In this document: positions 1-60,572 of the stretch, in pieces
How the letters are laid out: the number at the start of each line of letters is the position of its first letter
Numbering within the stretch: the first letter of the stretch is position 1
DNA from: Aselliscus stoliczkanus
Taxonomy: Eukaryota; Chordata; Mammalia; Chiroptera; Hipposideridae
DNA: 64,000 nt
NCBI GenBank assembly: GCA_033961575.1
Contig: CM066736.1
Location: 3,133,501 to 3,197,500, forward strand
Reading direction: 5' to 3'
Made by a program: the position numbers and the translations under genes
Notes under the pieces: generated by a model
The model's input: only the letters and a program-made list of their open reading frames with translations
What the model was told of the DNA's origin: nothing
The model's database searches: none

Positions 1-467
1 GTTCTCAATAAATATTCATTGGAAGAAAGAAAGAGGAACAAATGTCCACTCCATGCACCCAGCACACATGCCAGCTGGTGGTCTGGCCTCCTTGTTCTCT
101 ACCCAAACCTTGTTTCTGGGAATTCGGTTATTTTAATGCAAAACCTAATTTTTCAAGTTTAGCCACGTGTTCTAAAGTATATAAATACTGGGTCTTCGGG
201 AAAGTCATGACATATTTTTCTATGTTTTTCAATGCAAAAATGCATCATGACTTTCCTGATGACCCAATAATAGCCACAGAGGCCAAGCAAAGTCTGAGCC
301 AGCTTGCCCTCATCCCTGACCCAGCTCAGAGCTCCCTGCAGGGGAGTGCCCATAAATAGGATGTCACTGTGACGACAATGAAGGGGGCAGCTGGCAGGGC
401 CTTGCCCTCTGTGCATGGGCCCTGACCTACAGTATCACGCTGAGCCTTCTCCCGAGCTGACTGCATT

Positions 468-640
468 GCTGTGTGGCCTTAGAGCCGAGACTCCATCTCT
501 GTGAACTTCCATTTCCTCCTCTAGATATAAATGAGCCTCATAAACCCATTTGCAGTGGGTTTTCAGGATTTAAAAAAAAGAATTGCCAATTGCTCATGTC
601 TGACACAGCGCCTGGTAGGTGGTGACACTAGCTAGAGAAC
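468..640 (+). repeat. MIR SINE, degraded
   Basis: The order of segments matches the MIR consensus as I know it: a 'cttccatttcctcctctaga' run corresponding to the consensus 'cctcagtttcctcatctgta', then 'gacacagcgcctggtaggtg' near the end. Strongly diverged. Confidence 0.55.
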
Positions 641-1044
641 AGTCGTTATTATCTTTGCTTCTTGGTACCAGTCCTAGCACCCTAAGCACATACTGACAAT
701 GGGGTGTTTTCCGTGCACAGACAGCACTGGGTTCGTACTGCTGGCCGTCCACCATTCAGAAGAGAAAGAGAACTGAGCCAGGAGCCTGGGCACATGGGCT
801 CTCGTCTCTGTGGGTCTGCTGAGCAGTATGGCTGAGCCCCTTCTGTGAGGAGGAGGGAGAGAGACCTGCAGCCACACCACTGTGTACAGCTGGCGACTGC
901 ATTCTCTGAATCTGATGCCTCTTCAGCAACTTTGAGGGGACCTGTGTCCCCCGTGCATGCCGACACCAAGGTGGGGACACTGTGCTGCTTCCCATCCACT
1001 TTGTCCTGCTCAGGTTCAGATTCTGGTGCTTTCAACGCTAGCTA

Positions 1045-1220
1045 GCTGGTGACCTTGCACCAATACGTGCCCTTTCTGTGCCTCAGTTTCCCCATTCTTA
1101 AAATGGGATAATAATAGCTTCTATTCCAAAGAGCTCTTGTGAGGACCAAGCAGCATACCCCGTGTTGAGTGTTTAGAGCAGGCCTGATCCACAGCAGGGC
1201 CTCAGTGAATGTTGTCATCC
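1045..1220 (+). repeat. MIR SINE
   Basis: Good match to the MIR consensus layout: 'gtgaccttgcac', 'tctgtgcctcagtttcccca', 'aaaatgggataataatag', 'cttgtgaggacc', and a tail resembling 'cagtgaatgttgtcat'. Ancient mammalian SINE. Confidence 0.8.
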
Positions 1221-1599
1221 CTCTCTGTCAGCTTTTCTCTGGCAACAAATAATGCCAGGTCTTTCTTGCTCATGTTACAAGTGTCTGTGGGTCACCTGCA
1301 GCTTAGCTGTGCTTTCCTGTGCTTGGCTCAGCTCCACACACTTCTCATTCCGGGACCCAAGCTGAAGGAGAGAATACAGCCTAGTGTCTGCTGTTTTCAA
1401 GGTGTAGGGCACTCAAGGGGTGCACATAGGAGTCCACCATGCCTCCAAATTAATTAGCCTGTTTAGAATCAGCCCTCTTTCATTTCCACTTATTATTTTG
1501 ATTAAAGAGGGTCACATGACCAAGTTGAAAGGCAACAGAGTGGAATGTGTACACTGCCTGTTGAGAGGGAACAAATAATCCAACCCACCTCAGCAGCTA

Positions 1600-2751
1600 C
1601 CATTAATCATCATCACCATCACCATCATCTTCACCTTTACTATTACCATCACCATCATCACCATTACCATCACCATCATCACCATCATCACCACCATCAC
1701 CATCATCACCATCACCACCATCACCACCATCACCACTATCATCTCCATCATCACCATCATCACCATCATCACCACCATCATCACCACCACCATCACCACC
1801 ATCACCACCATCATCACCATCATCATCACCATCACCATCACCATCACCACCACCACCATCACCATCATCACCACCATCATCACCATCATCAACATCATCA
1901 CCATCACCATCACCACCATCACCACCACCACCACCATCATCACCATCATCACCATCATCATCACCATCACCATCACCACCATCACCACCATCATCACCAT
2001 CATCATCACCATCATCACCACCACCATCACCACCATCACCACCACCACCACCATCACCATCATCACCACCATCATCACCACCACCATCACCACCATCACC
2101 ACCACCACCACCATCACCATCATCACCACCATCATCACCACCACCATCACCACCATCACCACCACCACCACCATCATCACCATCATCACCATCATCATCA
2201 CCATCACCATCACCACCATCACCATCACCACCACCACCATCACCATCACCATCATCACCACCACCACCACCATCATCACCACCATCATCACCACCACCAT
2301 CACCACCATCACCATCACCACCACCACCATCACCATCATCACCACCATCATCACCACCACCATCACCACCATCACCACCACCACCACCATCACCATCATC
2401 ACCACCATCATCACCACCACCATCACCACCATCACCACCACCACCACCATCACCATCATCACCACCATCATCACCACCACCATCACCACCATCACCACCA
2501 TCACCACCATCATCACCATCATCACCATCATCATCACCATCACCATCACCACCATCACCATCACCATCACCATCACCATCACCACCATCACCATCACCAT
2601 CACCACCACCACCATCACCACCATCATCACCACCACCATCACCACCATCACCATCACCATCACCACCACCACTATCACCATCATCACCACCATCATCACC
2701 ATCACCACCATCACCATCATCACCATCATCAATATCACCATCACCTGCTCA
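1600..2751 (+). repeat. CAC/CAT (ACC/ATC) triplet array with 60-bp higher-order units
   Basis: About 1.15 kb of almost uninterrupted CAY triplets in one register, with a few TAY, CTY and CAA interruptions concentrated near the 5' edge. Higher-order order is visible: 2041-2100 and 2101-2160 are identical, 2341-2400 and 2401-2460 are identical, and both pairs are rotations of the same 60-mer. The 3' edge is at about 2751. A stop-free frame of 409 codons, mostly histidine, is a consequence of the repeat and not evidence for a gene. The minus-strand Met/Val frame is equally spurious. Confidence 0.95.
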
Positions 2752-3132
2752 TTCCGAGATGGAAGGCACAATAGGAACCACTGAGGCAGAAACAAAAATG
2801 TGTGGGGAACTGTCCCTTCCATCAAGTTGAAAAGCAAAGGTGCCATAAGGAATTATCATTACCAGGAAGCGAGTGACAATTTGGTTTTGTACATTCAGAC
2901 AAGACAGAGTAAACCTCATGTATGTGTGTGAGTATGCAGGGGTGTCGACGAGCCCACAGATTAAAAAGAGTGTGTGGTAGCAACAAAGATGGGACCACCA
3001 TAGCATATACCTTTCGTACATGGAAAGCGAATCACCCTAAGGCAGATAAAATGTATGTTACAGGTAAAATTAAACATTACATAATCAACTACAGATAAAG
3101 TGTAACATTTAGTACTGTCGTGAGGCAGTAAA

Positions 3133-3166
3133 ATTCACTTTGTGATTCAATTCACTTTGTGATTCA
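3133..3166 (+). repeat. 17-bp perfect tandem duplication
   Basis: The unit attcactttgtgattca occurs twice head to tail with no mismatch, followed by a partial third start (ctcc). Confidence 0.9.
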
Positions 3167-3879
3167 CTCCATTTTGAGGCCAAACATGCCGCATATAGAA
3201 TTAATGAGACTGCAAATTTCCTACAAATGCTTGCACCCTGATATTCTAGGGTAATGACTGTGTTTTTCTACTTCAAAAATTACTGGGTAATTTATTGCGG
3301 ACTTCCTTTTTGTCAGAGGAAAACAGAATTGTCACTTTGTTAAAGCTAATGGTTTTTTTTTTGTTGTTTTCCATTTGTTTCTCCACTTATTGTTTCTGGT
3401 CTATTTGGTGTCTCACATTTTAGGATGAGAATCAGCGACGGGCCACCGGTAGCTGGCTCAGAGGAGGTGCCCAGACAAGGGGGACAGCTGGGGAGGGGAT
3501 GATGGTCATCCATTTCTTATAGACAAAACCAGGACACAAAACACAGATGTGGGCCTCGCTTTACAAAACAGGGGTGTTCTCCAAAGCAGTCTGCTGGGGA
3601 AATGGCCAAAATGGGCCACGCTTTCTGGCAGGTATGTTTGACTTTCCAGTGGTCGGTTTTCATTCCTCCTTGGCCTTCAGTTGGTGGCATTGCCCAACAA
3701 GTCGGCTACAAGGGTCTCTTTTCCCCATCCTTGAAAACATTCTCTGCACCGTCAAATCTCCAGAATGTCATGGTGAGATTGTATGGTGACTCTCTGCAAC
3801 ATGTGACCTCCACTGTCCGATACGCTTGGCACTATACGGATTTTCCTAAGACTGGACAATGATACCACGCGGACGGGGT

Positions 3880-4020
3880 TTGGGGGTTTGGCTGCCTGGG
3901 CTCAAGTCCCAGCACTGTCGGTTTGTTTTCATGTCTAAGCCTCAACTTCCTCAACTGCAAAATGGGGAAGCAAATAGGATCTAACTTACCATGAAGGATT
4001 AAATTAAGTCAATGAGTGGA
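3880..4020 (+). repeat. MIR SINE
   Basis: Contains 'gctgcctgggctcaagtccc', 'cctcaacttcctcaactgca' followed by 'aaatgggg', and 'aaggattaaattaagtcaat', in the order of the MIR consensus. Confidence 0.75.
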
Positions 4021-5870
4021 AGTTTTTATTATGTGATTACTATATGTATTCTGAATTTCCTTCTTTCTTCGCATGTTCAGACAAGGCTGGAACTATATCC
4101 CCAAGTGTGTGGCATGGATGCAGTGGACGTCAGTCACGTGCTCTTCCAGGAGGCCACCCAGGATGGTGTGGGCTTAGCTAGGTCACTTAACAATCCTGTG
4201 CCTGCCATCCCATCCCCTGACTGTCCCCCCATACCGTTGGCAACATGTAGTGTCTGTCAACCATCTTGTCTTACCTCATTTAAGTCTCAACCATCACCCT
4301 CCAGGCAGATGCTGTTCCTGCCACTTACGATGGAGAAACTAAGTCTCTCGTCCAATATTCCACACCATTTATGTGACCACGTCTGAATTAGCACTCGTGT
4401 TTTTCTCACAGCCCGTGGTGCCTGAAAACACCTCTGCCTTATCCCCTCTGGGTTGGGAAGATTCAGACCAATGGCATTTGTCCTTTCTATGTGGCTTTGT
4501 CCCCTTGGGTCCCAAGAATAGCCAACTTCATAACTATTGTGTACTTTCTTACTCATGTTACTCTCCTAGGCTAAATATCCGCTTGTATGGACATTGTGAC
4601 ATGCAAGCAAGCGGGGAGATAGGGCAACCTAGCACTCCTTTCTATCCTGCTGTTCCTAATTCATCAGCAAGCTGAAGGTAGAGATTGTTAGTAGAATGTG
4701 TGCATATCCAGACGTGAAATAAAAACGGTGGAGTCAGTTTGGCACATTTCCACCATTTGGGCAAGAACAAAATATGTATGCACGTCAAAGCTCTAACATA
4801 TGGATTTTTCAAATTTCAGTGATTCTGCATACAAGTTAAATGCACTGAGATTTACATTTAAAACTGGCCTAGCACAGTATAAAATTAATGGCAAAATTCA
4901 TTTCAATTTAAAAAATTTTTTATTTACTTAAAACATTAAGTAGGAAAAAAATAAAAAAGCATAATAATTGAGAGGGAGTCCATGAGAAAAACCTTTATAA
5001 ATTATTATCTTGGTCCTTTCCTCCTTTCTTCTCCTGACTTTTGAACAGCGCCCCACAAACTGCAGCTGCCTCCCACACAGAGCTATGTGTGTATGTCCCC
5101 AACATGTACCACAAAACCGTGATCCAGTGATCCAGTTTTATTTTATTTTCTTCTCCTCCAAGGTGCGGCTGGTATTTTATCCATCTTTGCAGCACCACCG
5201 CCAGCCAGAGGACCAAGTCCACTGGTAGCTGCTGGAGCATTTGCTTGTCGTTTAAACTGGTCTTCAGAGTGAAGAGGCGTCTGTGGGTGTTTTTGCCAGT
5301 GGAGCGAAACACGGGGACTTAGGCAGGAAATTAATCACACTGCACATGAAAATAACTAAGGTTGGTTTGTCCTGCCTACTTCTTCTCCATCCAACGAGAC
5401 GTACTCTTAAACCCCTCCAAGTGCCTCTCAGCCACACACAAAAGCATGCTGCTCCGACCTGTCAGCTGGAAATCTCTCCATGGCAAATAACAGGAAACTG
5501 CACTCACCCTGGACCCAACAAGAACAGCAGCTTATGGGGTCCTGTAAACAGGTGTGGCCTCCGTGGAGCTCTGTCCAGCAGTTCAGCAGCGTGTCCACGG
5601 CCCCGGTGTTTTCCTGGTTTGGTGTCTCCTCCATCCTAGTCACACCTCCACCTGCTCCCAGAAGGGCAGCCAGCAACCCCAGGCACACAGCCCTCCTCAT
5701 GCACAGCCCTCTTTCCAGGGACATGAGTGTTTATGGGGTCTGAGTGGGCAGGATGTGTCTACATCAGCGTGGGGCCTTCTGTGCTGCCACATGGGGAAAG
5801 CTTACCTCAAAATCAAGTCAGCACAGAAGGTAGTATATCTGAGATGGGGGTGGGGAGCGGAGGGGGGGAG

Positions 5871-6001
5871 AGAGGGGAGAGAGGGGGAGAGGGAGAGGCA
5901 GAGCGCGCGCACTGCTCGAGTGTGAGTGTGAGCCGTGTAGAGAGGGGAGAGAGGGGGAGAGGGAGAGAGCGCGCGCGCACTGCTCGAGTGTGAGTGTGAG
6001 C
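5871..6001 (+). repeat. Two-copy tandem repeat, 70-bp period, GA-rich plus (GC)n
   Basis: Copies at 5871-5933 and 5941-6001 share a purine block, a gcgcgcgc run, then actgctcgagtgtgagtgtg. They differ mainly in the length of the GC run and a 'gcag' versus 'gag' step. The purine tract extends to the left to about 5850. Confidence 0.9.
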
Positions 6002-6892
6002 GGCGTTCACGGGGTCTTACAGCCACTTCTCTCTTCCTGGCTTTGACCACTTCATTACTTAATTCTCCACTCTCACTCCTGCCTCCCACAGTTGGGGCGA
6101 TGGTTTAAACCCACAATGACGTGTGGGCTGTGCCTCGAGCCTCCACTGTCATGGCATTGGGCTTGTTCTTGGCATCCACATGGAGTTTTAACTCAGTGCC
6201 ATTTGCTGGAAGTCCCAGCGAAGGCTCACAGCACGGGACAACCCCAGAAAGGGAGTCGCTTCCCGGGGGGCTGTGCTAAGAGGAGCACTCAGTCCTCCGT
6301 CTGGTACGTTGCTGCACCAGAGCGACCGATGGCAATTTACAGAGGTGCCCCCTGGACCAGCGCAACAAGCAGGAGTTGGGTGAAGAGCTGAGGACCTGGA
6401 GGGGTGTGCCCAGAGTGGGACCCTTGTCAGCCCCAAACATTTTGTGGGATGGAGCATGTTTGTACCGTGTGGGAGCACTGATGGATAAGACGGAGACCCT
6501 ACAGGGAATGATGGGGGGCCCATCCCTAAGGACGCGCCTCTCAGTGGAGACACTGCCTCACACGGGCCACATCCACAAGGCCGTCTGTGTTATTATCTCA
6601 GGGAGTCGGAGCCCGACGAAGGAGGTAATAAAAAGTAGGTTATTTCAGCACCAACCTCATCATGGAAAATAGAAAGTGGTACATGCTTTTTGGCCGACGG
6701 TGGTAACAAAAGAAATGTCGGGTCGGACATGACTTGAGCCCTCCAAGAGAAGGAATATTTTCAAACAGGGAGAAAAGTCAGCATCATGTGGACCCCAATT
6801 CCAAAGGAACGCCTGTCTCTGTGTAAAGTGCTTTATCCCACTGGGCAGTGTGGACATGTCAAGGGGTCACCTGTCCTCTGAGTTCCTACAGC

Positions 6893-7177
6893 TAGGGTCA
6901 GCAAACTTGTCAGACGGAAGAGCCGCCTGGGGTCAGCAAACTGCGGCTCGTGAGCTGTGGCTCTGAAGTAAAATTGAAAATGAAAACAAAACTATCACAG
7001 TTTCATTTATAAAATGTTTACAGGATATTATTCACATAATGGTGACTATATAAAAAATCTATTTATGGGTCTAGAATAATTTTTAAATTGTTGTGAGGGA
7101 CAGGAGTGGCTCTTCCATGGGTCGGCAAACTTTTCAGACAGAACATGCCCAAAGAGCGGCAGTTTGCTGACCCCTGT
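6893..7177. mobile_element. Non-autonomous hAT-like DNA transposon
   Basis: Outer inverted ends 'gggtcagcaaact' at 6896 and 'agtttgctgacccc' at 7161, with a near-perfect 8-bp duplication outside (cctacagc at 6885, cttacagc at 7178). The 'ggtcagcaaactgcggctcg' stretch at 6938 resembles hAT MITEs I know from bats and other mammals. A related segment (gggtcrgcaaacttktcaga) appears in direct orientation near both ends (6896 and 7115), so the copy may be a nested or tandem insertion. No transposase frame. Confidence 0.75.
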
Positions 7178-7185
7178 CTTACAGC

Positions 7186-10100
7186 ATCTTAATCCTTACG
7201 AATAAATGAGTTTTCATTGGAAAAATTGACAGAAAGCAACACTTAAAGCCAAAGAAATGGTAAAAGCATCTCATGATGTTTGCCAAGTTTGTGTGAGCTG
7301 GTGACCCAGAGACAAGACTCCCCACTGGACTTGAAAAACTGTTCCCCATCTGGAAGGTGACAGATTCCTGCTCATCTTGAGCTGTACAAGTGCCTATAAA
7401 CCCTGTAACTGGGTTAGGATGTTTCTGCACTTGTTTGTATTTATTAAAATTTCTAAAATCAAACAACCAAAAATCCTCTATGAGGAATCTAAATTGTGTA
7501 AAACCATCAAGAAATTACCAGGCGTTGAGGATTTCAATACTGACATGTTGGAAGGGCAGTGTTTGTGTGTTTCACACACACACAAGTCTAAATCGAAAGG
7601 GCTCCTCCTTTCACAAACCTCACTTTGAGCTTTCTTTGAGCTTCTCTCTTAGCTGCGTTCGAGCATGCTGAGATTTGGGGGAGCCTGTGGGGTCCGTGAA
7701 TCTGCCATCCTAGTCCCAAGGAGGAGGGGTGCTGTGCGTGCGAATCTGTCACCCCAGTGTGACAGCCCTGCTGAAGGGGGTGGGTTTGCACTCCCAGGAC
7801 AGCACCTGGGCTCATGCAAAGCTGCTGGTCCTCAGGTTCGATATCACAAGGTCATGTCCTGTGTCCCCACCCTGCTCCTCCAGGGATGTGTGAAGGGCCC
7901 GGTGAAAAAGCCCGGGCTGGTGAGGGACATCCATCATGACAGGGCCGGTTCTGCCAAAGAGACACACCTGATCATCCTGAAAGCAAGGGGCAAAGCTGAT
8001 CCTGGCAGCGCCGGGACGTGCACACACGCCGACAGAGCGCCTGTGGCCCTCGGCTGTGCACCCGCCGCCTGTCAGCTGAGACGTCCGCACCGCCTTCCAG
8101 GCAGAACCCGCCTGGCTCGTGCTCGTCTGGTGTCTCCGGAGCATTGCCTGTTCCGGCCCTCAGCATCCCAGGCCTTTGACCCGTGCCCCAAACACAGACA
8201 CACGAGTGGGTCACCGACAAGTGAGGACCAGGAGGGAGATGGAGGTGAGGCCCAGGGTGCCCGTGTCAGCACTGGACGGGGCGTGAGAAACACACGCACA
8301 CCCTCGGAGTCTTTAGGGAGGACGTGTCCCCAGACGGCTGGACACCCAGTGAGACGCTTGTTGTTTGCAACTTTTGAAAAACGTTTTCTTTGGATGCCAC
8401 TGATTGTTGTCTTAAGGCATTAATAGGTATTAAAATCTCTGGCTGAAAGGAAAAGAAGTAGATAAATACAGTCAAATCATACCGATGCAGAAATTAACAA
8501 GGGACTACGTGGGAAAAATAATGAAACCATTGAAGAAGGTTTAAATGTTTATTTCCATGTTAAAATGACACGTTACCCTGTGGTTAGAATATACCTTTAT
8601 GCTGGAAAATGAAATCACTTTATTTCTGAGATATTTCCAGGAAGAAAAAAAAAGGAAAAGGAAAAAAACAAAAACAGAAACAAAATCCAAAGTAATGCAG
8701 AGTAAGATCAAAACATTCTGGCAGATTCCACCAACAATCCCAGTGTGAACCAGGCCCTCTCCTGGCCACGTTCCCGACGCAGTGCGTCCCGTGATGTTAG
8801 GTCCCAGTTTTCCCGTCATCGGTTCAGATAGCGAGTGGGATGTCTGTATATTTAAAAACTACAGGTTCACATGCTGTTATTTAAAAATGTATTTATTCCA
8901 GTACACCCCTCAGTATTTGAGTATATTTCCTATATTACATACAAAGATAGCTGCTCTCCACATTTTAGCATCATGTTTCCATCACCCATACTGTCCCTTA
9001 CGTAACAGGCAATACTCGTTACGTCACACATGTATAATTTTGATGGAGGGGATGGCTGCTGGGTTTCAAAACTACTATCGTGTCCCTGACAGAGACCACA
9101 TGGAAACTTGAGACCGTTTTTGAGATGACGAGAGAAGAAAACACGATGGCTCCAGTGATGTGGAGGGACCACGCTCGGTGGCCGCTGACGCCGGACTCGG
9201 GATTCTCCTCAGACACACAGAGCCGTCCTGTGGCCCCAACATCCCAACCCTGGGAAGACGCCTTTCTACACGAGTGGAGCGAGAATGCAGCTCAAGACAC
9301 ACCAAGCCAGACTTCCTAGGACTTAAAAATTAGCTAGGTGCAAAAGGCTTTGCCTACAGATGTGGTGCCGGGACAGACTTGAACCCTTTTTGTCCCCCGC
9401 ATTAATGCCTACAAACAGGGTCCCTCTGCCTAGAGTTTGAGGGTTGTCAGCGTCTGGAAACGTGCACTGCCCGGTGTGCACGACAACACAGCTACGAGTC
9501 AAGGGCTCCTTGGAGCACCTGAGGTTGCCAGGGTGACATTCTTCCCAGGGAAGTGTCCGGGGAAAGCTTCTAGTCTTTTCTTCCAGCTTTCTCTCTAACG
9601 CCACACTGTGTGCTTAGCAAACTCCAGTTTCTTCTTGGGGTAGCTGCTCCCTGATCTCCACTGTGGATGAAAAGCAGCATGTCTGGGCCCTGGAAACAAG
9701 GCTGTCACATCTCCACCATTCCCGGGTGCCTGGGCCCCTGGAGTTTCTGAGCTGCCCCCGCAACCCGTCTGACCCACGATGTTCACAGCCCAGTGACCCT
9801 CAAGAGGTTTGCTGCTGGACTCTGTCCCGGGAGGAACCTGAGCACTCTGTCCTTAGGGGAGGGGCAGAGGCTCTGTCAGTGGTGAATGGACACCAGGCAT
9901 TTGGGTCCCTTGGCCATAAACACCTGGAAAATCCAGGCAAGTTCACGGCCCCCGAGAAACTGGATTTCAGGGTTTAACAAGTCATATCACTGCCCCATTT
10001 TCATTTTAATATTTAGGGTATGACTCCTATTTGTTTTAAATTGAACAGCTGGAAAACAAGCAGATATAACTCATGGTTTCTAGTCAGCAGGAAATGTTTA

Positions 10101-11368
10101 GAGTGGAAAGCACTTCAAGGAAATTCTGTGAAGCTGAACTGTGTCCACGCCAGTGACGGTCACTGTGGAGTCCCACTACCCGCTGTGTTCTCTGGCTCTT
10201 CACTGTTCACACACACACGCACACAAGTACCGGGATGCACATGTACGTGCGCATACACATCTGCGCTGCGTGGTAAAGGGGACCCCTCCTCCACACCCTT
10301 GCACTTGGTGTTTATATTGTGCTGAGTTTCGACACAAACCAGCGAAGCTGACTGCAGGGAGCCCGTACCCCTCGGGGTGACTCTAGCTTGTCCCCAGGAG
10401 GCGTCTCCAGGACAGTGGTCAGCTTCCAGCTCTTTTGGGGACCCTTGACACCCTCCAATACCCCTCCCCCCGTTTTCTCCCTGGGCCACATCAAGCCCTC
10501 AGGTAGTAGGACATACACTAATTTGGATGTGCCTTAATGATGCGACAATGGTAACTTCCTTTGTCCCCTCCCAAACTCTACCCCACCCAAAGTCTCACAT
10601 GACCAGGGGGAGGCCACCTGCTGTGTGTGACCAAGACTTGCCTCCTGTATCGGCTGAGGTTCCTCTGTGTCAGAAACGAAACTCCTACTCTTTCTGGAAC
10701 GTTCCTTCTGGAAGGACCCTCTCTGGTCCTGCACAGTTGGCTTACAGCTGCCTCCCGCCGAGCCCTTTGAACAGCAGCGGCACCTTCCTTTGCCACCTGG
10801 GGGGCTCATGCTGCAAGGGGCCAGCCATCTCTTTGCAGACTCCTTTGGAAGCTCACGTCACGCCTGGGTCTCCTGGCTTCACTCGCTGATCACACTGAAA
10901 GGTTTTTGGAATTGCACCAGCTTCATTTTAAACACAAGCTCAAGGGAGCACCAGCCCCGGGGACGGTCAGGGCTGCACCACTGGTCACGTGTGTCCTGGA
11001 GACGGGTGGGTGAGAGACACAGGCATGAAACTTGCGGCTGCTGTGTCATGGATGGAGGAGGCTGGGCTGTCTCGTTCCCACGTGCAGAAGCCTATAAGGG
11101 AACCAGCCATCACTGCTCTTTTGAATAGCTCAGTTGTCCATCACTTGGTGCCAAGGAAATGCCTCCGATAACTTCCCGCAGGCCCTCTGGGCTGTTAAAA
11201 TTCTGTTTCGAAGAGCTGCAAGTGGCTTGAGGAAGCTTGTAACGAGGGATATTAGTCCAGGGTCCATTTTTCCAGCTATCCCATCTTAATAAAAACGTTG
11301 TCATGGTTTCCTACTCTCAAATGCTTGCTTTGCTGGAGACTATTCACATTGTTTTTTGAAAAACATCT
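7186..11368. other. Downstream flank, non-coding
   Basis: No gene is supported. The GC- and CpG-richer segment about 7650-8350 allows a 252-codon frame at 7665-8423, but its composition is typical of stop-poor GC-rich DNA and it matches no family I know. 11387-11422 holds a short pyrimidine run. Confidence 0.5.
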
Positions 11369-11374
11369 TTTATT
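11369..11374 (-). terminator. Candidate polyadenylation hexamer AATAAA for TMEM132C
   Basis: On the minus strand AATAAA lies about 1.4 kb after the stop codon; ATTAAA at 11486-11491 is a slightly earlier alternative. Between the stop and these two I noticed no other minus-strand AATAAA or ATTAAA. Whether either is used cannot be told from sequence, and the true 3' UTR may be longer. Confidence 0.3.
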
Positions 11375-12777
11375 TAAAAATTATGCAGGAATCACGCTTT
11401 TTTTCTCTCTCGCTCTCTCGCCACTTTGAGTTTCCAATAGCTATGGTTTTTCATCGTAACTGCTTCTTGAGCTCTGAAACAGCCATTTAATTTTATGAAT
11501 TTAGGGGGGAACCCAACTGGTTTTCTCCATCAATGCACACATCCTGTACGGGTTTTCTCTCTGCCAGAGTCAAGCCTGAGGATATCTGCAGGTGGGGGTG
11601 GGAGGTGGGAATCATTTTAGGGATGGATGGATTTCTACATATTGCTAAATTGAAATGTCATTCTACTTTTTAAAAATGTTTTGTTCTGGTAAATTGGCAC
11701 ATTTATGCTGTGCCATGAAGGAATTTCCTATGCAATTTCCTTTCTGTGCATATCAATTTTACATTTAGATTTCCATTTGGATAATAAATTGTGTTGACCA
11801 CAGAGCACTTGTAGAAATACAGCTATTTCGAGGTCTGTTGCCCCAGAAATGCACTCCAAGGGTTTTCCCAAGAACCTTCAACACAGAGAAGATAAAATAA
11901 ATGTTTGTGGGTTACAACTTTTCTCCAAAGTTTTTAAGCTTATGTAGAAAACTGTACAGAGATGGCCCTCCCTCACAGTATATAATATTTTCAGTAAAAC
12001 CCCATGTTCCCATCTGATACAAGAAAAGTCGATGACAGAAAGGAGGAAAGACAAGTGAGGATAAGCTTCTTCGATGTCGCCCCTACATAACCAAGTGTGG
12101 GGACCTGGGGAAAGCCTGACCTGCACAGACACCCAGGATAACAAGAACCAGGAAACCTCACGTAACTCAAACAGGAAGTAACATGGCGTGACTACAACCC
12201 ATGTGACTCAAACAGATCTCAGAGAAAAGAATGCAATTTCTTTTCTTCATGTTTCCAAAAGAACCTCCAGAGGTCAAAGGAACCAGGTGCAGGAGCAAAT
12301 GCATATAAAATTAATGAGCATCACACATCACAGAGAAGGGCGCTACATTCAGCATCTTTCACGGATGTCCAACCTCAGGCCAAGGGCAAGGAATGTCCAC
12401 TGTGCTTTAAAAGGTCTAGAAATAGAAAAATCAACATGGAGTCTTTTCTAATGCCACACGGCCATTGGTCACAAGATGACTAACAATGTCTGTGGGGTCA
12501 GGCTGATTATATTTGAGCTGAGCTAGTACCAGGCAGCAGGTAAAACTGTTGTCTTAGAATTTCTGCCGGCCCTACATGTGGCTGTTGCAGGGACATTTCC
12601 CAGCTTCAAGCCCATCTGCTTTAGCTCTCTAGACCTCTGATACCTGCTTAGCAAGAGATCCCACCAGACCTCCACAAACCAGGCTTTGTTACGTCATCCC
12701 CTATTGCTGATTAAACTCACGCTCCACCATTGCAAAAACAGAAGGCATAAAGGTGAATACAAACATAAGAAAGGAGT
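11375..12777 (-). other. Putative 3' UTR of TMEM132C
   Basis: This stretch directly follows the stop codon in the transcript direction. It has no convincing coding frame and little obvious repeat content, in contrast to most of the window. The extent rests on the candidate poly(A) hexamers only. Confidence 0.4.

Positions 12778-60572
<47,795 letters not shown>

Larger units (their letters stand above)
1..1599. other. Downstream flank, non-coding
   Basis: Moderate-GC sequence with two MIR copies and no gene. Open frames here are short, overlapping and without family resemblance. In human the gene downstream of TMEM132C is SLC15A4; I recognise none of its exons anywhere in 1-12777. Confidence 0.6.
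2752..5865. other. Downstream flank, non-coding
   Basis: Mixed sequence with a 17-bp duplication and a MIR, and AT-rich around 4780-4990. I see no exon, RNA gene or recognisable promoter. Confidence 0.5.

Noticed and set aside
2041..2460. Regular repeats that could be read as a CRISPR array
   Set aside because: The 60-bp units are contiguous triplet repeats with no unique spacers, in a mammalian genome.
1545..2774. 409-codon frame encoding an almost pure polyhistidine protein
   Set aside because: It is the translation of a CAC/CAT triplet array. The unique flanks show no exon-like coding sequence, and the opposite strand is equally stop-free.
7665..8423. 252-codon plus-strand frame
   Set aside because: GC-rich, stop-poor DNA with overlapping frames on the other strand; no domain or family resemblance and no splice context.
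1..12777. Possible exons of the neighbouring SLC15A4 gene
   Set aside because: Expected beyond TMEM132C from human gene order, but I recognised no peptide-transporter sequence in this flank.
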